A DNA stretch of 64,000 bases from Pantoea cypripedii (GTDB lineage Bacteria; Pseudomonadota; Gammaproteobacteria; Enterobacterales; Enterobacteriaceae). The notes below the pieces were generated by a model, which saw nothing but the letters and a program-made list of their open reading frames with translations, ran no database searches and had not been told where the DNA came from. This document shows positions 23,603 through 32,846 of the stretch, piece by piece; within the stretch, counting starts at the first letter, position 1; the number at the start of each line of letters is the position of its first letter. The stretch is taken from positions 292,689 to 356,688 of the forward strand of contig NZ_MLJI01000001.1 of NCBI RefSeq assembly GCF_002095535.1, written 5' to 3'. A program made the position numbers and the translations under genes.

Positions 23603-25252
23603 ATGGAAATCTTCTTTACTATTCTCATCATGACGCTGGTGGTGTCGCTCTCCGGCGTCGCGGCACGTATCTTGCCCTTTCAAATCCCGCTGCCGCTGGT
23701 GCAGATTGCTGCCGGTGCGATGCTCGCCTGGCCCACCTTTGGTCTGCATGTCGATTTTGATCCCGAACTGTTTCTGGTGCTGTTCATTCCGCCCTTGCTG
23801 TTCGCCGACGGCTGGAAAACGCCGATTAACGAATTCCTGCACCACGGGCGCGAGATCATCGGTCTGGCACTGGTGCTGGTGCTGATCACCGTGGTGGGGA
23901 TCGGTTACCTGATTTACTGGCTGGTGCCGGGCATCCCGCTGATTCCGGCCTTTGCCCTGGCGGCGGTACTGTCACCCACCGATGCGGTGGCGCTCTCCGG
24001 TATCGTCGGTGAAGGGCGTATCCCGAAGAAAATTATGTCGATTGTGCAGGGCGAAGCCCTGATGAACGACGCATCTGGCCTGGTGTCACTGAAATTTGCC
24101 GTCGCCGTGGCGATGGGCACCATGGTGTTCACCTGGGGCGGAGCCAGCGTTGAGTTCCTCAAAGTGGCGGTGGGCGGCCTGGTGGCGGGTGTCGCAGTCT
24201 GCTGGCTGTATGGCCGTTCGCTGCGTCTGCTGAGCCGCTGGAGTGGTGATGACCCGGCGACCCAAACCGTATTGCTGCTGCTGTTGCCGTTCGCCTCTTA
24301 TCTGATTGCTGAACATCTTGGCGTGTCGGGCATCCTTGCGGCGGTGGCAGCGGGTATGACTATCACCCGTTCCGGCATTATCCGCCAGGCTCCGCTGGCG
24401 ATGCGTCTGCGTGCCAACAGCGTCTGGCAGATGCTGGAGTTCGTGTTTAACGGCATGGTGTTCCTGATGCTGGGTCTGCAATTGCCGGACATCCTCGAAG
24501 CCTCCGTCGAGCAGGCGAATGCCGATCCCAATGTCCAGCTGTGGATGTTGTTCACGGATATCGTGCTGGTGTATGGCGCGCTGATGGTGGTGCGTTTTGG
24601 CTGGCTGTGGCTGATGAAACGCGGCAGTCAGCGTTTCCTGAAGAAAAAGCCGCTGGAGTTTGCCAGCTACTCGCTGCGTGAGCTGCTAATCGCCTCTTTC
24701 GCCGGGGTGCGCGGTGCCATTACCCTCGCCGGTGTGCTGTCGATTCCGCTGTTCCTCACCAATGGCGATGCCTTCCCGGCGCGCTACGAGCTGGTGTTTC
24801 TCGCCACGGGCGTGATCCTGTTCTCATTGCTGGTTGGCGTAGTGGTGCTGCCTCTCCTGCTGCGCGGCATTGAGGGCACCGATAAAGTGGGACATCGTCG
24901 CGAGGTGCAAAGTGCGCGTGCTGCGATGGCCACGGTGGCGATTGATAGCCTGCACAAGATGGAAGAGCGACTGGAAAAAGACACCCAGGAAAACATCGAC
25001 CCGGAGCTGTTGAAAGAGGTGAGCCTGCGGGTGATTGGTAACCTGCGCCGTCGCGTGGTTGGTAAAGACGAGCTGGAGCAGGCGCTGTTTGCCGAAAATC
25101 TGGAACGCCGATTCCGTCTCACAGCCATCAGGGCAGAACGCGCCGAGGTTTACCATCTGCGCGCCACCCAGCAAATCTCCAATGAAACCATGCAGAAACT
25201 GCTGCGCGATCTCGACCTGCTGGAAGCCCTGCTGATCGAGAAAGAGGAGTAA
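23603..25252 (+). CDS. yjcE: YjcE, Na+/H+ exchanger (CPA1 family)
   Basis: A 549-residue CPA1 cation:proton antiporter, the same length as E. coli YjcE. About 12 membrane helices are followed by a cytoplasmic tail of about 130 residues (from EGTDKVGHRREVQ to LLIEKEE). The ion-binding ND motif is in GEALMNDASGLVSLKFAVAV, and LSPTDAVALSGIVGEGRIPKK is the conserved helix before it. It probably exchanges Na+ or K+ for H+ in pH and salt homeostasis. The start MEIFFTILIM has AAGGAAA just upstream; the longer open frame before it is not E. coli-like. Convergent with the LysR gene. Confidence 0.94.
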   Translation: MEIFFTILIMTLVVSLSGVAARILPFQIPLPLVQIAAGAMLAWPTFGLHVDFDPELFLVLFIPPLLFADGWKTPINEFLHHGREIIGLALVLVLITVVGIGYLIYWLVPGIPLIPAFALAAVLSPTDAVALSGIVGEGRIPKKIMSIVQGEALMNDASGLVSLKFAVAVAMGTMVFTWGGASVEFLKVAVGGLVAGVAVCWLYGRSLRLLSRWSGDDPATQTVLLLLLPFASYLIAEHLGVSGILAAVAAGMTITRSGIIRQAPLAMRLRANSVWQMLEFVFNGMVFLMLGLQLPDILEASVEQANADPNVQLWMLFTDIVLVYGALMVVRFGWLWLMKRGSQRFLKKKPLEFASYSLRELLIASFAGVRGAITLAGVLSIPLFLTNGDAFPARYELVFLATGVILFSLLVGVVVLPLLLRGIEGTDKVGHRREVQSARAAMATVAIDSLHKMEERLEKDTQENIDPELLKEVSLRVIGNLRRRVVGKDELEQALFAENLERRFRLTAIRAERAEVYHLRATQQISNETMQKLLRDLDLLEALLIEKEE

Positions 25253-25261
25253 CGGAGGGGC

Positions 25262-25290
25262 CGCCGCGCATCACACTGAGATGCGCGGCG
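25262..25290. terminator. GC-rich hairpin between convergent yjcE and cidR-like genes
   Basis: Arms CGCCGCGCATC and GATGCGCGGCG (11-bp perfect stem, 7-base loop) overlap the 3' end of the LysR-type gene. No T-run follows on either strand, so it may be an mRNA end stabiliser or a bidirectional block rather than a classic terminator. Confidence 0.45.
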
Positions 25291-26173
25291 CATTATCCGG
25301 CCAGTGCTCACGGCAGCAGGCAATCCACGCCTGGGCACTGCGCGACAAATAGCTACCTTCCCGCCAGATTAATCCCAGGCTCCACTTCAGCTCCGATTCC
25401 AGCGGTAGCCACAGTAACGATTGTTTATCCAGACGCTGACAAATCGGCTCCGGCAGAATCGCCAGCCCCATTTCTGCCTGTACCATCGCCGCCAGAAAAT
25501 CCCACTGACCGCTGCGCACCGCGATATTCGGGGTCAGACCCAGGCGATGAAACGCCTTCATCAGCTGCCGATTCAGGGAAAATTCTTCGTTGAAAATCAG
25601 CAGCGGATGTTCCGCCAGCTCGCCCAATCCAAGGTGGGTACGATTAAGCCAGGGCGCGGTGCGGGGCAGCAGGACACACAAGGGATGGTGCATCAATTCC
25701 AGCGTGTTGAGAGGGAGGTCGGGGTCAACCGGCAGCGCAGTCAGTGCGATATCGAGGCTGCCATCCAGTACCGCCTGCTGCACAGTCAGACCACCAAATT
25801 CGGCGATCTTCAGCTCAACACCCGGATAGCGGCGGCGAAACGCCGAGATGGAACCGGCAATCTGCATCCCGACCATCGGCGGAATGCCAAGGCGCAGCTC
25901 GCCGGTCTTCAACTGGTTGATGTCACCAATTTCGGCTTCCAGCTGATGAAATTCCTGCAAAATCGCCAGTCCACGCTGATACACCGCCTGGCCGCTATCG
26001 GTAAGGTGCAGTTTGCGCCCGTCGCGCAACAGCAGCGTGCAGCCCAGCTCCTCTTCCAGCTGGCGCAGCATTTTGCTGATGGTCGGCTGGGTTACGTAGA
26101 GCTTCTGGGCAGCGCGGGTGAAACTTTGCTGGCGCACCACTTCGGTAAAGTAGCGCAGCGCGCGGACGTCCAT
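25271..26173 (-). CDS. LysR-family regulator, CidR-like
   Basis: A 300-residue LysR-type regulator. The N-terminal helix-turn-helix is LRYFTEVVRQQSFTRAAQKL then YVTQPTISKMLRQLEEELG; the effector domain includes LRLGIPPMVGMQIAGSISAF. It is transcribed divergently from the cidA/cidB-like pair, as CidR is in Gram-positive bacteria, where it responds to acetate or pyruvate overflow. That effector is inferred from the family. A palindrome (26198-26214) lies between the two starts. Intact and of normal length. Confidence 0.87.
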   Translation of the reverse strand: MDVRALRYFTEVVRQQSFTRAAQKLYVTQPTISKMLRQLEEELGCTLLLRDGRKLHLTDSGQAVYQRGLAILQEFHQLEAEIGDINQLKTGELRLGIPPMVGMQIAGSISAFRRRYPGVELKIAEFGGLTVQQAVLDGSLDIALTALPVDPDLPLNTLELMHHPLCVLLPRTAPWLNRTHLGLGELAEHPLLIFNEEFSLNRQLMKAFHRLGLTPNIAVRSGQWDFLAAMVQAEMGLAILPEPICQRLDKQSLLWLPLESELKWSLGLIWREGSYLSRSAQAWIACCREHWPDNAPRISV

Positions 26174-26197
26174 AAAGTATTCCTTATTGGCATAGAT

Positions 26198-26214
26198 TGA
26201 ATAATATTAATTCA
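26198..26214. promoter_or_regulatory. Candidate LysR-type operator between cidR-like and cidA-like genes
   Basis: TGAATAATATTAATTCA has perfect TGAAT/ATTCA arms in an AT-rich context, the form of LysR-family sites. It lies 25 bases before the regulator's start and 66 before cidA. The binding protein is inferred from position. Confidence 0.5.
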
Positions 26215-26279
26215 TTTTTTTCACACTCTGTCTGCGATTTATACTGAACACCTGATTTATTTACCGGGGAGAGGGGAAA

Positions 26280-26705
26280 ATGGCGTTCGCATTGAGTCCG
26301 CGCAGAACGGACATGCTGCAGCGTATTTTCGTCCCGCTACAGCTGGTGCTGTATGTGGGATTGTTTATGGCCAGCGACAAACTGGTGGGCTGGTTGCATT
26401 TGCCGCTGCCCGCCAACGTCGTCGGCATGGTTTTGTTGTTGGTATTAATCATGACGCACGTCATACCACTGCGTTGGGTGAAAGCCGGGGCGAACTGGTT
26501 GCTGGCCGAGATGCTGCTGTTCTTTGTTCCGGCGGTGGTGGCGGTGGTGAACTACAGCGATCTGCTGCGTAGCGAAGGCTGGCGTATCTGCGTGGTGATC
26601 GCGCTCAGTACCCTGCTGGTACTGGCTGCCACCTCGCTGGTGGTCGACCGTGTTTACCGTTTTGAAATGGCGCGCGCCGCGCGTAAGCAGGCACGTCATG
26701 AATGA
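26280..26705 (+). CDS. CidA/LrgA-family holin-like protein
   Basis: A 141-residue membrane protein with four hydrophobic segments (LVLYVGLFMASDKLVGWL, PLPANVVGMVLLLVLIMTHV, WLLAEMLLFFVPAVVAVVNY, VVIALSTLLVLAATSLVV), the CidA/LrgA pattern with the conserved PLP(A/G)xVxGM motif. E. coli has a counterpart in YohJ. The family forms holin-like pores or three-carbon (pyruvate/acetate) transporters that influence autolysis; both roles are discussed in the literature. GGGGAGAGGGG lies just before the ATG. Its stop overlaps cidB by 8 bases. Confidence 0.87.
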   Translation: MAFALSPRRTDMLQRIFVPLQLVLYVGLFMASDKLVGWLHLPLPANVVGMVLLLVLIMTHVIPLRWVKAGANWLLAEMLLFFVPAVVAVVNYSDLLRSEGWRICVVIALSTLLVLAATSLVVDRVYRFEMARAARKQARHE

Positions 26706-27393
26706 CCTGATTATCAGCCTGATCTGTCTGGTGCTGACGCTGCTGGTGTATTACCTCAACAAACGGCTTTACCGTCGCTGGCGTACCTTGTTGTTGATGC
26801 CGCTGGTGATGACGCCGCTGGTGTTGGTGGTGCTGCTGCTGGTAACCCATGTGAGCTGGAAAGACTATATCGCCGAAAGCCACTGGCTGTTGTGGCTGCT
26901 CGGCCCGGCCACCCTGGCCTTTGCCGTGCCGGTGTATGAAAACCAGGAGATTATTAAACGTCACTGGTTATCGCTCAGCCTGGGTGTGGCGACGGCGACG
27001 CTGGTTTCCGTTTGTAGCTCGGTGTGGCTGGCGCGGCTGCTGACCTTGCCGGAATCCATCCAGCGCAGCCTGGCGGTACGCTCCATCACCACGCCGTTTG
27101 CACTGGCAGCGGCCAAACCCATCGGTGGCCAACCGGACCTGGTGGCGTTATTTGTGGTGATCACCGGGGTGTTTGGTATGGCGGTCGGGGATTTTCTGTT
27201 CCTGCGCATCGCGATTAAGCAGGGGGTGGCGAAAGGTGCGGGCTTTGGTGCTGCATCGCACGGTGCCGGTACCGCACGCGCTTACCAGATCGGCCAGCAG
27301 GAAGGTGTGGTTTCCAGCCTGGTGATGATGCTTTCCGGCGTGGTAACGGTGATCCTCGCACCGCTGCTCGGCCACCTGATGTGGCAGGCTTAA
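26698..27393 (+). CDS. CidB/LrgB-family membrane protein
   Basis: A 231-residue partner of the CidA-like protein, with about seven membrane segments. RSITTPFALAAAKPIGGQP and AASHGAGTARAYQIGQQEG are the signature segments of the LrgB/CidB family (E. coli YohK). The start ATG lies inside the end of cidA (8-base overlap), so translation is coupled. The two proteins act together in the inner membrane, likely for pyruvate or related export or uptake and cell-lysis control. A terminator overlaps the stop codon. Confidence 0.88.
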   Translation: MNDLIISLICLVLTLLVYYLNKRLYRRWRTLLLMPLVMTPLVLVVLLLVTHVSWKDYIAESHWLLWLLGPATLAFAVPVYENQEIIKRHWLSLSLGVATATLVSVCSSVWLARLLTLPESIQRSLAVRSITTPFALAAAKPIGGQPDLVALFVVITGVFGMAVGDFLFLRIAIKQGVAKGAGFGAASHGAGTARAYQIGQQEGVVSSLVMMLSGVVTVILAPLLGHLMWQA

Positions 27394-27413
27394 CGGCCCG
27401 TAAGGGCCGTTTT
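27393..27413 (+). terminator. Rho-independent terminator of the cidAB-like operon
   Basis: ACGGCCC-GTAA-GGGCCGT followed by TTTAC; the stem begins at the last base of the stop codon. The T-run is short. Confidence 0.75.
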
Positions 27414-27525
27414 ACTTCCCATCGACATCCCTGTTTACGTAAAGCTTGCCAAATAAAGTTGTGTCCTGCCGCCTGGCTGTTTACCCTTTCCGCCGAATTG
27501 ATTGTCCTTCATGGAGTGGAATTAC

Positions 27526-28071
27526 ATGTTAAAGCAACTTGTTACAGGAAGCGTACTGGGTCTGGCACTGCTGAGCAGCGGCGCGCAGGCGATTGAGGGC
27601 AGTGTTGACGTGGGTGAGCACACCACCAACCTCAACCTTGGCCTCGGTACGACCTCACCGGGTTTGTTCCTCAATGGCAACTGGCTGCGCAGCGATCATG
27701 ACGGCAGCAGCTACGGTCTGGGACTGGGTTATAACGTCGATTTCGGCGGCCTGCGTCTGGCACCGACAGCGAAAGCGCTGTTCACTCACCCGGAAGATGG
27801 TAAAGACGGCTTTACTGTGGCAGTGGGTGCGGGTGCGCAATATAACTTCAACCGTATGTGGGGCCTGTATGGTGGCTACTACTACGCACCAGAAGCGTTC
27901 TCTGATCACCTCGACAGCTACAAGGAAATGTCCGGTGGCCTGAGCTTCACCCCGATTTCCCTGCTGAACGTGCGTGTCGGTTATCAGTACATCGAGCTGA
28001 ACAACAAGGGCAGCCGTAAAGACAACGTACTGGCCGATGGCCCGTATGTCGGCGCGTCACTGCGTTTCTGA
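27526..28071 (+). CDS. yfaZ: YfaZ-family outer-membrane protein
   Basis: A 181-residue protein with a signal peptide (MLKQLVTGSVLGLALLSSGAQA) and a mature beta-barrel-like sequence ending ADGPYVGASLRF, with terminal Phe. It follows the YfaZ family along its length: GLFLNGNWLRSDHDG, WGLYGGYYYAPEAFSDHLDSY and VRVGYQYIEL. YfaZ is a predicted small outer-membrane porin of unknown function. The ATG at 27526 has GGAG about 10 bases upstream. In E. coli yfaZ lies elsewhere, so it has moved here. Convergent with actP across a REPIN. Confidence 0.85.
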   Translation: MLKQLVTGSVLGLALLSSGAQAIEGSVDVGEHTTNLNLGLGTTSPGLFLNGNWLRSDHDGSSYGLGLGYNVDFGGLRLAPTAKALFTHPEDGKDGFTVAVGAGAQYNFNRMWGLYGGYYYAPEAFSDHLDSYKEMSGGLSFTPISLLNVRVGYQYIELNNKGSRKDNVLADGPYVGASLRF

Positions 28072-28095
28072 TAGGGGCGTAAACCGCACTGAATC

Positions 28096-28151
28096 GTAGC
28101 GGCGCGATTTATCGCGCAGTTTTAAAGGCGCGCGATAAATCGCGCCGCTAC
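28096..28151. repeat. REPIN: inverted pair of GTAG-headed REP palindromes
   Basis: Two 22-base arms (28096-28117 and 28130-28151) are perfect inverted copies. Each begins GTAGCG and holds the hairpin GCGCGATTTATCGCGC; a 12-base spacer separates them. The GTAG head and palindrome are the format of REP elements mobilised by RAYT transposases. It lies between the 3' ends of yfaZ and actP. Confidence 0.9.
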
Positions 28152-28171
28152 ATGATCCGATCGCGTTTTGA

Positions 28172-29821
28172 TTAGTGCGATTTCCCCTGCTGAATCCCCA
28201 CTCCGGTCTGTGAACGAATAAACTGCCCACGGAAACGTCGCCGTTCAGCGGCTCCCTGCTCTGAACTGTCGGTGATGGAAAACAGCCAGGTACCGATAAA
28301 GGCCGCCAGCATTGAGAACAACGCCGGATACTCATAAGGATAAATCGGCTTCGCATGTCCCAGCACCTGCACCCAAATGGTCGGGCCGAGGATCATCAGC
28401 ACCACCGCCGTCAACAGGCCGAGCCAGCCGCCAATCATCGCACCACGCGTGGTCAGTTTTGACCAGTACATCGACAGCAGGATAATCGGGAAGTTACAGC
28501 TGGCCGCAATCGAGAACGCCAGGCCGACCATAAAGGCGATGTTCTGTTTCTCGAACAAAATCCCCAGCGCAATCGCCACCACGCCGAGCACCAGAACCGT
28601 GACTTTCGAGACATGCAGCTCCTCACGCTCAGTGGCCTGCCCCTTACGGATCACGCTGGCGTACAGGTCATGGGAAACCGCAGAAGCACCGGCCAGGGTC
28701 AGACCGGCTACCACTGCCAGAATGGTGGCGAAGGCCACCGCAGAGATAAAGCCGAGGAACAGGCTGCCGCCTACCGCATCCGCCAGGTGTACCGCCGCCA
28801 TATTGGTGCCGCCAATCAGCGCACCGCTGGCATCTTTAAACGCCGGGTTAGCGCCCACCAGCAGAATTGCGCCAAAGCCGATAATAAAGGTGAGGAAGTA
28901 GAAATAACCCATAAAGCCGGTGGCCCAGAACACGCTTTTACGCGCTTCGCGCGCATCCGCCACGGTGAAGAAGCGCATCAGGATATGCGGTAAACCGGCG
29001 GTACCAAACATCAGCCCCAGCCCCAGCGATAGCGCGGAGATCGGATCTTTCACCAGCCCGCCAGGCTGCATAATCGCCGCGCCTTTCGGATGCACCGCCA
29101 TTGCCTCAGTAAACAGCGTATTGAAACTGAAGTTGGTGGCCTTCATCACCATAATCGCCATAAAACTGGCCCCGAACAGCAGCAGCACCGCTTTGATGAT
29201 TTGTACCCATGTCGTCGCCAGCATGCCGCCGAACAACACATACATCACCATCAGGATGCCCACCAGCACCACCGCGATATGGTAGTTAAGGCCGAACAGC
29301 AGCTGAATCAGCTTACCGGCCCCGACCATCTGCGCAATCAGATACAGCGCAACCACCACCAGCGAGCCGCAGGCGGAGAGGGTACGAATCGGTTTCTGTG
29401 CCAGACGATAAGAGGCCACGTCGGCAAAGGTAAAACGGCCCAGGTTACGCAGGCGCTCGGCAATCAGAAACAGGATCATCGGCCAGCCCACCAGGAAGCC
29501 GAGTGAATAAATCAGGCCGTCATAGCCCGAGGTATACACCAGCGCCGAAATACCGAGGAAAGACGCGGCGGACATAAAATCCCCCGCCATCGCCAGCCCA
29601 TTTTGGAAGCCGGTAATGTTGCCGCCTGCGGTGTAGTAGTCACTGCGTGAACGGGTACGTTTTGAGGCCCAATACGTGATGCCCAGCGTCGCGGCAACAA
29701 ACACCACGAACATGATAATGGCTTCATAGTTGGTGGCCTGTTTCTGTACTTCACCGGTGATGGCATCGGCAAAGGCGCTGAGTGGCGCAGCGGCGAGGAG
29801 CAGCGGGAGCAGACGCTTCAT
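28172..29821 (-). CDS. actP: Acetate/glycolate:cation symporter ActP
   Basis: A 549-residue sodium:solute symporter, the exact length of E. coli ActP (YjcG), which imports acetate and glycolate. The signal-like N-terminus [20 protein letters not shown] is followed by about 13 membrane helices. [20 protein letters not shown] and [16 protein letters not shown] are SSS-family hallmarks; the C-terminus is [14 protein letters not shown]. It ends the acs-yjcH-actP operon and overlaps yjcH by ATGA. Its 3' end is followed by a REPIN and the convergent yfaZ. Confidence 0.97.
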   Translation of the reverse strand: MKRLLPLLLAAAPLSAFADAITGEVQKQATNYEAIIMFVVFVAATLGITYWASKRTRSRSDYYTAGGNITGFQNGLAMAGDFMSAASFLGISALVYTSGYDGLIYSLGFLVGWPMILFLIAERLRNLGRFTFADVASYRLAQKPIRTLSACGSLVVVALYLIAQMVGAGKLIQLLFGLNYHIAVVLVGILMVMYVLFGGMLATTWVQIIKAVLLLFGASFMAIMVMKATNFSFNTLFTEAMAVHPKGAAIMQPGGLVKDPISALSLGLGLMFGTAGLPHILMRFFTVADAREARKSVFWATGFMGYFYFLTFIIGFGAILLVGANPAFKDASGALIGGTNMAAVHLADAVGGSLFLGFISAVAFATILAVVAGLTLAGASAVSHDLYASVIRKGQATEREELHVSKVTVLVLGVVAIALGILFEKQNIAFMVGLAFSIAASCNFPIILLSMYWSKLTTRGAMIGGWLGLLTAVVLMILGPTIWVQVLGHAKPIYPYEYPALFSMLAAFIGTWLFSITDSSEQGAAERRRFRGQFIRSQTGVGIQQGKSH

Positions 29822-30147
29822 TGTTTCACCTCGCGCAGAATTTGTTGGGTCAGGCGGTCAAATTCGCCGTTGGCACGCCACACATAGACGCCGGTCAGCA
29901 CGAAGGAGATGACAATCAGGCCCACGCCGATGGGGATACCCCGCGTCACATTGGTGCCGGGATGGAGTGGCGTGCCAAGCCAGGCGGGGGCAAAGGCGAT
30001 CAGCAGGATAAAACCAACGTACAGCACCAGCATGATCAGGCTAAGCAACAGCGCAAAGGCCTGGCGTTTATGCACCAGTTCCTGAAAGCGCGGATTGCTC
30101 TCGATTTGCTGCCACACAGCTTCCTGAGGGTTTACGGCTTCGTTCAT
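29818..30147 (-). CDS. yjcH: YjcH, small inner-membrane protein of the acetate operon (DUF485)
   Basis: A 109-residue DUF485 protein with two membrane helices ([20 protein letters not shown] and [20 protein letters not shown]) and the family ending [18 protein letters not shown]. It is encoded between acs and actP in many bacteria and is thought to assist the ActP symporter; its exact role is unproven. The start is the ATG at 30147 (a GTG precedes it), with GGAG upstream. The stop overlaps the actP start (ATGA). Confidence 0.93.
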   Translation of the reverse strand: MNEAVNPQEAVWQQIESNPRFQELVHKRQAFALLLSLIMLVLYVGFILLIAFAPAWLGTPLHPGTNVTRGIPIGVGLIVISFVLTGVYVWRANGEFDRLTQQILREVKQ

Positions 30148-30264
30148 CACAGTTTCTCCAGAGGCAAGGCAGGCAGTAACCTCACCAAAATGTGATGTTA
30201 ACCGCCTGAATGTTCTAATTATTTAATAAATGCGATGTTGAAGAGTACGACGTAAGGTAAGGCT

Positions 30265-30305
30265 GGCGGTGAGGAGCCTTGCTAAACAGGCTGAACCTCA
30301 CCGCC
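30265..30305 (-). other. Long hairpin in the acs-yjcH intergenic region of the transcript
   Basis: GGCGGTGAGG (30265-30274) pairs perfectly with CCTCACCGCC (30296-30305), and inner AGCCT/AGGCT extend the stem beyond a 3-base bulge. It lies 14 bases past the acs stop and lacks a T-run. It could protect the acs mRNA from 3' exonucleases and set acs above yjcH-actP, similar to intercistronic stem-loops elsewhere; that role is inferred. Confidence 0.6.
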
Positions 30306-30319
30306 GGGGTTAAGCTCCA

Positions 30320-32275
30320 TCAGGGCATTTTGATGGATTGTTTCTCTTCCAGCAGTTTCTCTACCACGCCAGGATCGGCCAGGGTTGAGGTATCGCCCAG
30401 ATTGCTGGTATCGCCCGCGGCGATCTTGCGCAGAATACGGCGCATGATTTTGCCGGAGCGGGTTTTCGGCAGTGAATCGGTCCAGTGCAATACATCCGGG
30501 GTGGCAATCGGGCCAATCTCTTTACGTACCCAGTTGCGCACTTCGGTATAAAGCTCAGGCGACGGTTCCTCACCGTGGTTCAGCGTAATATAAGCATAGA
30601 TCGCCTGGCCTTTGATGCTGTGCGGAATGCCCACCACTGCGGCTTCGGCAATCTTCGGATGCGACACCAGCGCTGACTCAATCTCCGCCGTGCCGAGGCG
30701 GTGACCGGAAACGTTCAGCACGTCATCCACGCGGCCGGTGATCCAGTAGTAACCATCTTCATCACGGCGGGCACCGTCACCGCTGAAATAGCGATTTTTG
30801 AAGGTGGAGAAATAGGTCTGCTCGAAACGCTCGTGATCGCCAAACAGGGTGCGTGCCTGGCCCGGCCATGAATCGACAATCACCAGGTTGCCTTCGGTTG
30901 CGCCTTCCTGGGTATTGCCCTCGTTGTCCACCAGCGCGGGCTGCACACCAAAGAAGGGTTTGGTGGCGGAACCGGCTTTCAACTCAATGGCCCCCGGCAA
31001 CGGGGTGATCATGAAGCCACCGGTTTCGGTCTGCCACCAGGTATCAACAATCGGGCAACGACCGTCACCAATCTTGTTGTAGTACCACTCCCAGGCTTCC
31101 GGGTTAATCGGTTCGCCCACCGAACCCATAATGCGCAGGCTGGTGCGATGGGTGCCTTCGATGGCTTTGTCACCTTCGGCCATCAGTGCGCGAATCGCGG
31201 TCGGCGCGGTGTACAGCAGCGTGACCTTATGTTTATCAACCACTTCGGCCATGCGGCTCGGCTTCGGCCAGTTCGGTACGCCTTCAAACATCAGCGTGGT
31301 GGCACCGCAGGCCAGCGGGCCATAAATCAGGTAGCTGTGACCGGTGATCCAGCCAACGTCGGCGGTACACCAGTAAACATCATCAGGATGATAATCAAAC
31401 ACATACTTAAAAGTGGTTGCGGCATACACCAGATAACCGCCGGTGGTATGCAGCACGCCTTTCGGCTTGCCGGTGGAACCGGAGGTATAAAGGATAAACA
31501 GCGGGTCTTCCGCGTTCACCGCCACCGGTTGATGCTGATCGGAGGCTTTTGCCATCAGATCATGCCACCACAGGTCACGGCCTTCGCGCCAGCCGGTGTC
31601 TTTCCCGGTGCGCTGAAACACCACCACGTTCTTCACGCTGGTGACGTTGGGATTGTTCAGGGCATCGTCGACATTTTTCTTCAGCGGAATGCTGCGTCCG
31701 GCGCGTATACCTTCATCGGCGGTGATCACCAATTTGGCGCTGGAATCGACGATGCGTCCGGCCACCGCTTCCGGTGAGAAGCCGCCGAAAATCACCGAAT
31801 GCACCGCGCCGATACGGGCGCAGGCCAGCATGGCAATTGCGGCTTCCGGCACCATCGGCATATAGATAGCGACTACATCGCCTTTCTTCACGCCGAGGCC
31901 GCTCAGGACGTTGGCAAAACGGCACACTTCCCCGTGCAGCTGGCGGAAGGTCAGGGTTTTGCTTTCGCTGGCGTCATCGCCTTCCCAGATAATGGCGGGA
32001 TGGTCACCACGGGTTTGCAAATGGCGATCAAGGCAGTTGGCCGCGAGATTCAGCGTGCCATCTTCATACCAGCGAATGGAAATATTGCCTGGGGCAAAGG
32101 AGGTGTTCTTCACTTTGCTGTAGGGCGTCATCCAGTCGAGAATTTTGCCTTGTTCGCCCCAAAAGGTTTCGGGATCGTCAACCGACTGTTGATACATCTC
32201 TGCATATTGCCCGGCATTGATCAGGGCATTTTCTGCAATCGCAGCAGGAACGGGATGTTTGTGAATTTGGCTCAT
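30320..32275 (-). CDS. acs: Acetyl-CoA synthetase Acs
   Basis: A 651-residue AMP-forming acetyl-CoA synthetase (E. coli 652). It converts acetate, ATP and CoA into acetyl-CoA, the high-affinity acetate scavenging route. Motifs include the P-loop [14 protein letters not shown], the adenylate region [30 protein letters not shown], and the C-terminal [17 protein letters not shown] with the catalytic lysine near residue 609 that is regulated by acetylation in relatives. It leads the acs-yjcH-actP operon. The start MSQIHKHPV matches E. coli; GGAGG lies just before it. Confidence 0.98.
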   Translation of the reverse strand: MSQIHKHPVPAAIAENALINAGQYAEMYQQSVDDPETFWGEQGKILDWMTPYSKVKNTSFAPGNISIRWYEDGTLNLAANCLDRHLQTRGDHPAIIWEGDDASESKTLTFRQLHGEVCRFANVLSGLGVKKGDVVAIYMPMVPEAAIAMLACARIGAVHSVIFGGFSPEAVAGRIVDSSAKLVITADEGIRAGRSIPLKKNVDDALNNPNVTSVKNVVVFQRTGKDTGWREGRDLWWHDLMAKASDQHQPVAVNAEDPLFILYTSGSTGKPKGVLHTTGGYLVYAATTFKYVFDYHPDDVYWCTADVGWITGHSYLIYGPLACGATTLMFEGVPNWPKPSRMAEVVDKHKVTLLYTAPTAIRALMAEGDKAIEGTHRTSLRIMGSVGEPINPEAWEWYYNKIGDGRCPIVDTWWQTETGGFMITPLPGAIELKAGSATKPFFGVQPALVDNEGNTQEGATEGNLVIVDSWPGQARTLFGDHERFEQTYFSTFKNRYFSGDGARRDEDGYYWITGRVDDVLNVSGHRLGTAEIESALVSHPKIAEAAVVGIPHSIKGQAIYAYITLNHGEEPSPELYTEVRNWVRKEIGPIATPDVLHWTDSLPKTRSGKIMRRILRKIAAGDTSNLGDTSTLADPGVVEKLLEEKQSIKMP

Positions 32276-32846
32276 GGCTGACCTCCTTGAAGATGTTAAT
32301 CATATGTCAATCAATAGTTAATTGAAGCCCGGCGCGAGAGCTTTGTTTCGGTTTTGCAGACTGGATCACGGCCTAAGCGTGTGGCTATTCATGTGGCAAA
32401 TTTCGTTGTGTGATCAGTAAGGATGGCAGGGCGTTGCAGGCGAAGTCTGAGAAAGTTCTGAACAAAATAGCAGCAAACGCACCCGATGGCTTTTTGTCCG
32501 ATTCTGCATAGCTATGCGGAAACTTATCGAATTAAAACTTTTCATAACAGCGGGTTATGGTTCTGTCATCGGATCAGCATTTTATGCTACAGCAAAGGAT
32601 AAGATTTAAGCTATCCCCCCAGGGGTTGCATTTACCGTAGTGAAAATGGTACTTATCTCGCCCCTGTGAAACCAGTATCCACTCAGGCTGACTCACAGGA
32701 TGCGCGCAAAACGCCCGCACAGCAGTACCGGATCTATTCCAGTATAACCCTCTATTTTATCGAGCTTTTGCTCCCTTCCCTGTGTGTATCGTCTTCTGCA
32801 CCTTCGCAGCAGAGCAAAGGGGTTTTAACTGAGGAAATAACGCGTT
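32276..32846. promoter_or_regulatory. Divergent acs/gltP intergenic region (571 bases)
   Basis: It holds the promoters of acs (left) and gltP (right). I see one TGTGATC half-site (TTGTGTGATCAGT at 32409-32421) that could be part of a CRP site but has no matching TCACA half, and no clear IHF or Fis site can be called by eye. A short frame at 32666-32860 overlaps the gltP start and is not a convincing gene. No RNA gene was recognised. Confidence 0.5.

Noticed and set aside
32409..32421. CRP site between acs and gltP
   Set aside because: Only the TGTGA half is present; the second half-site does not match, so only the half-site is mentioned.
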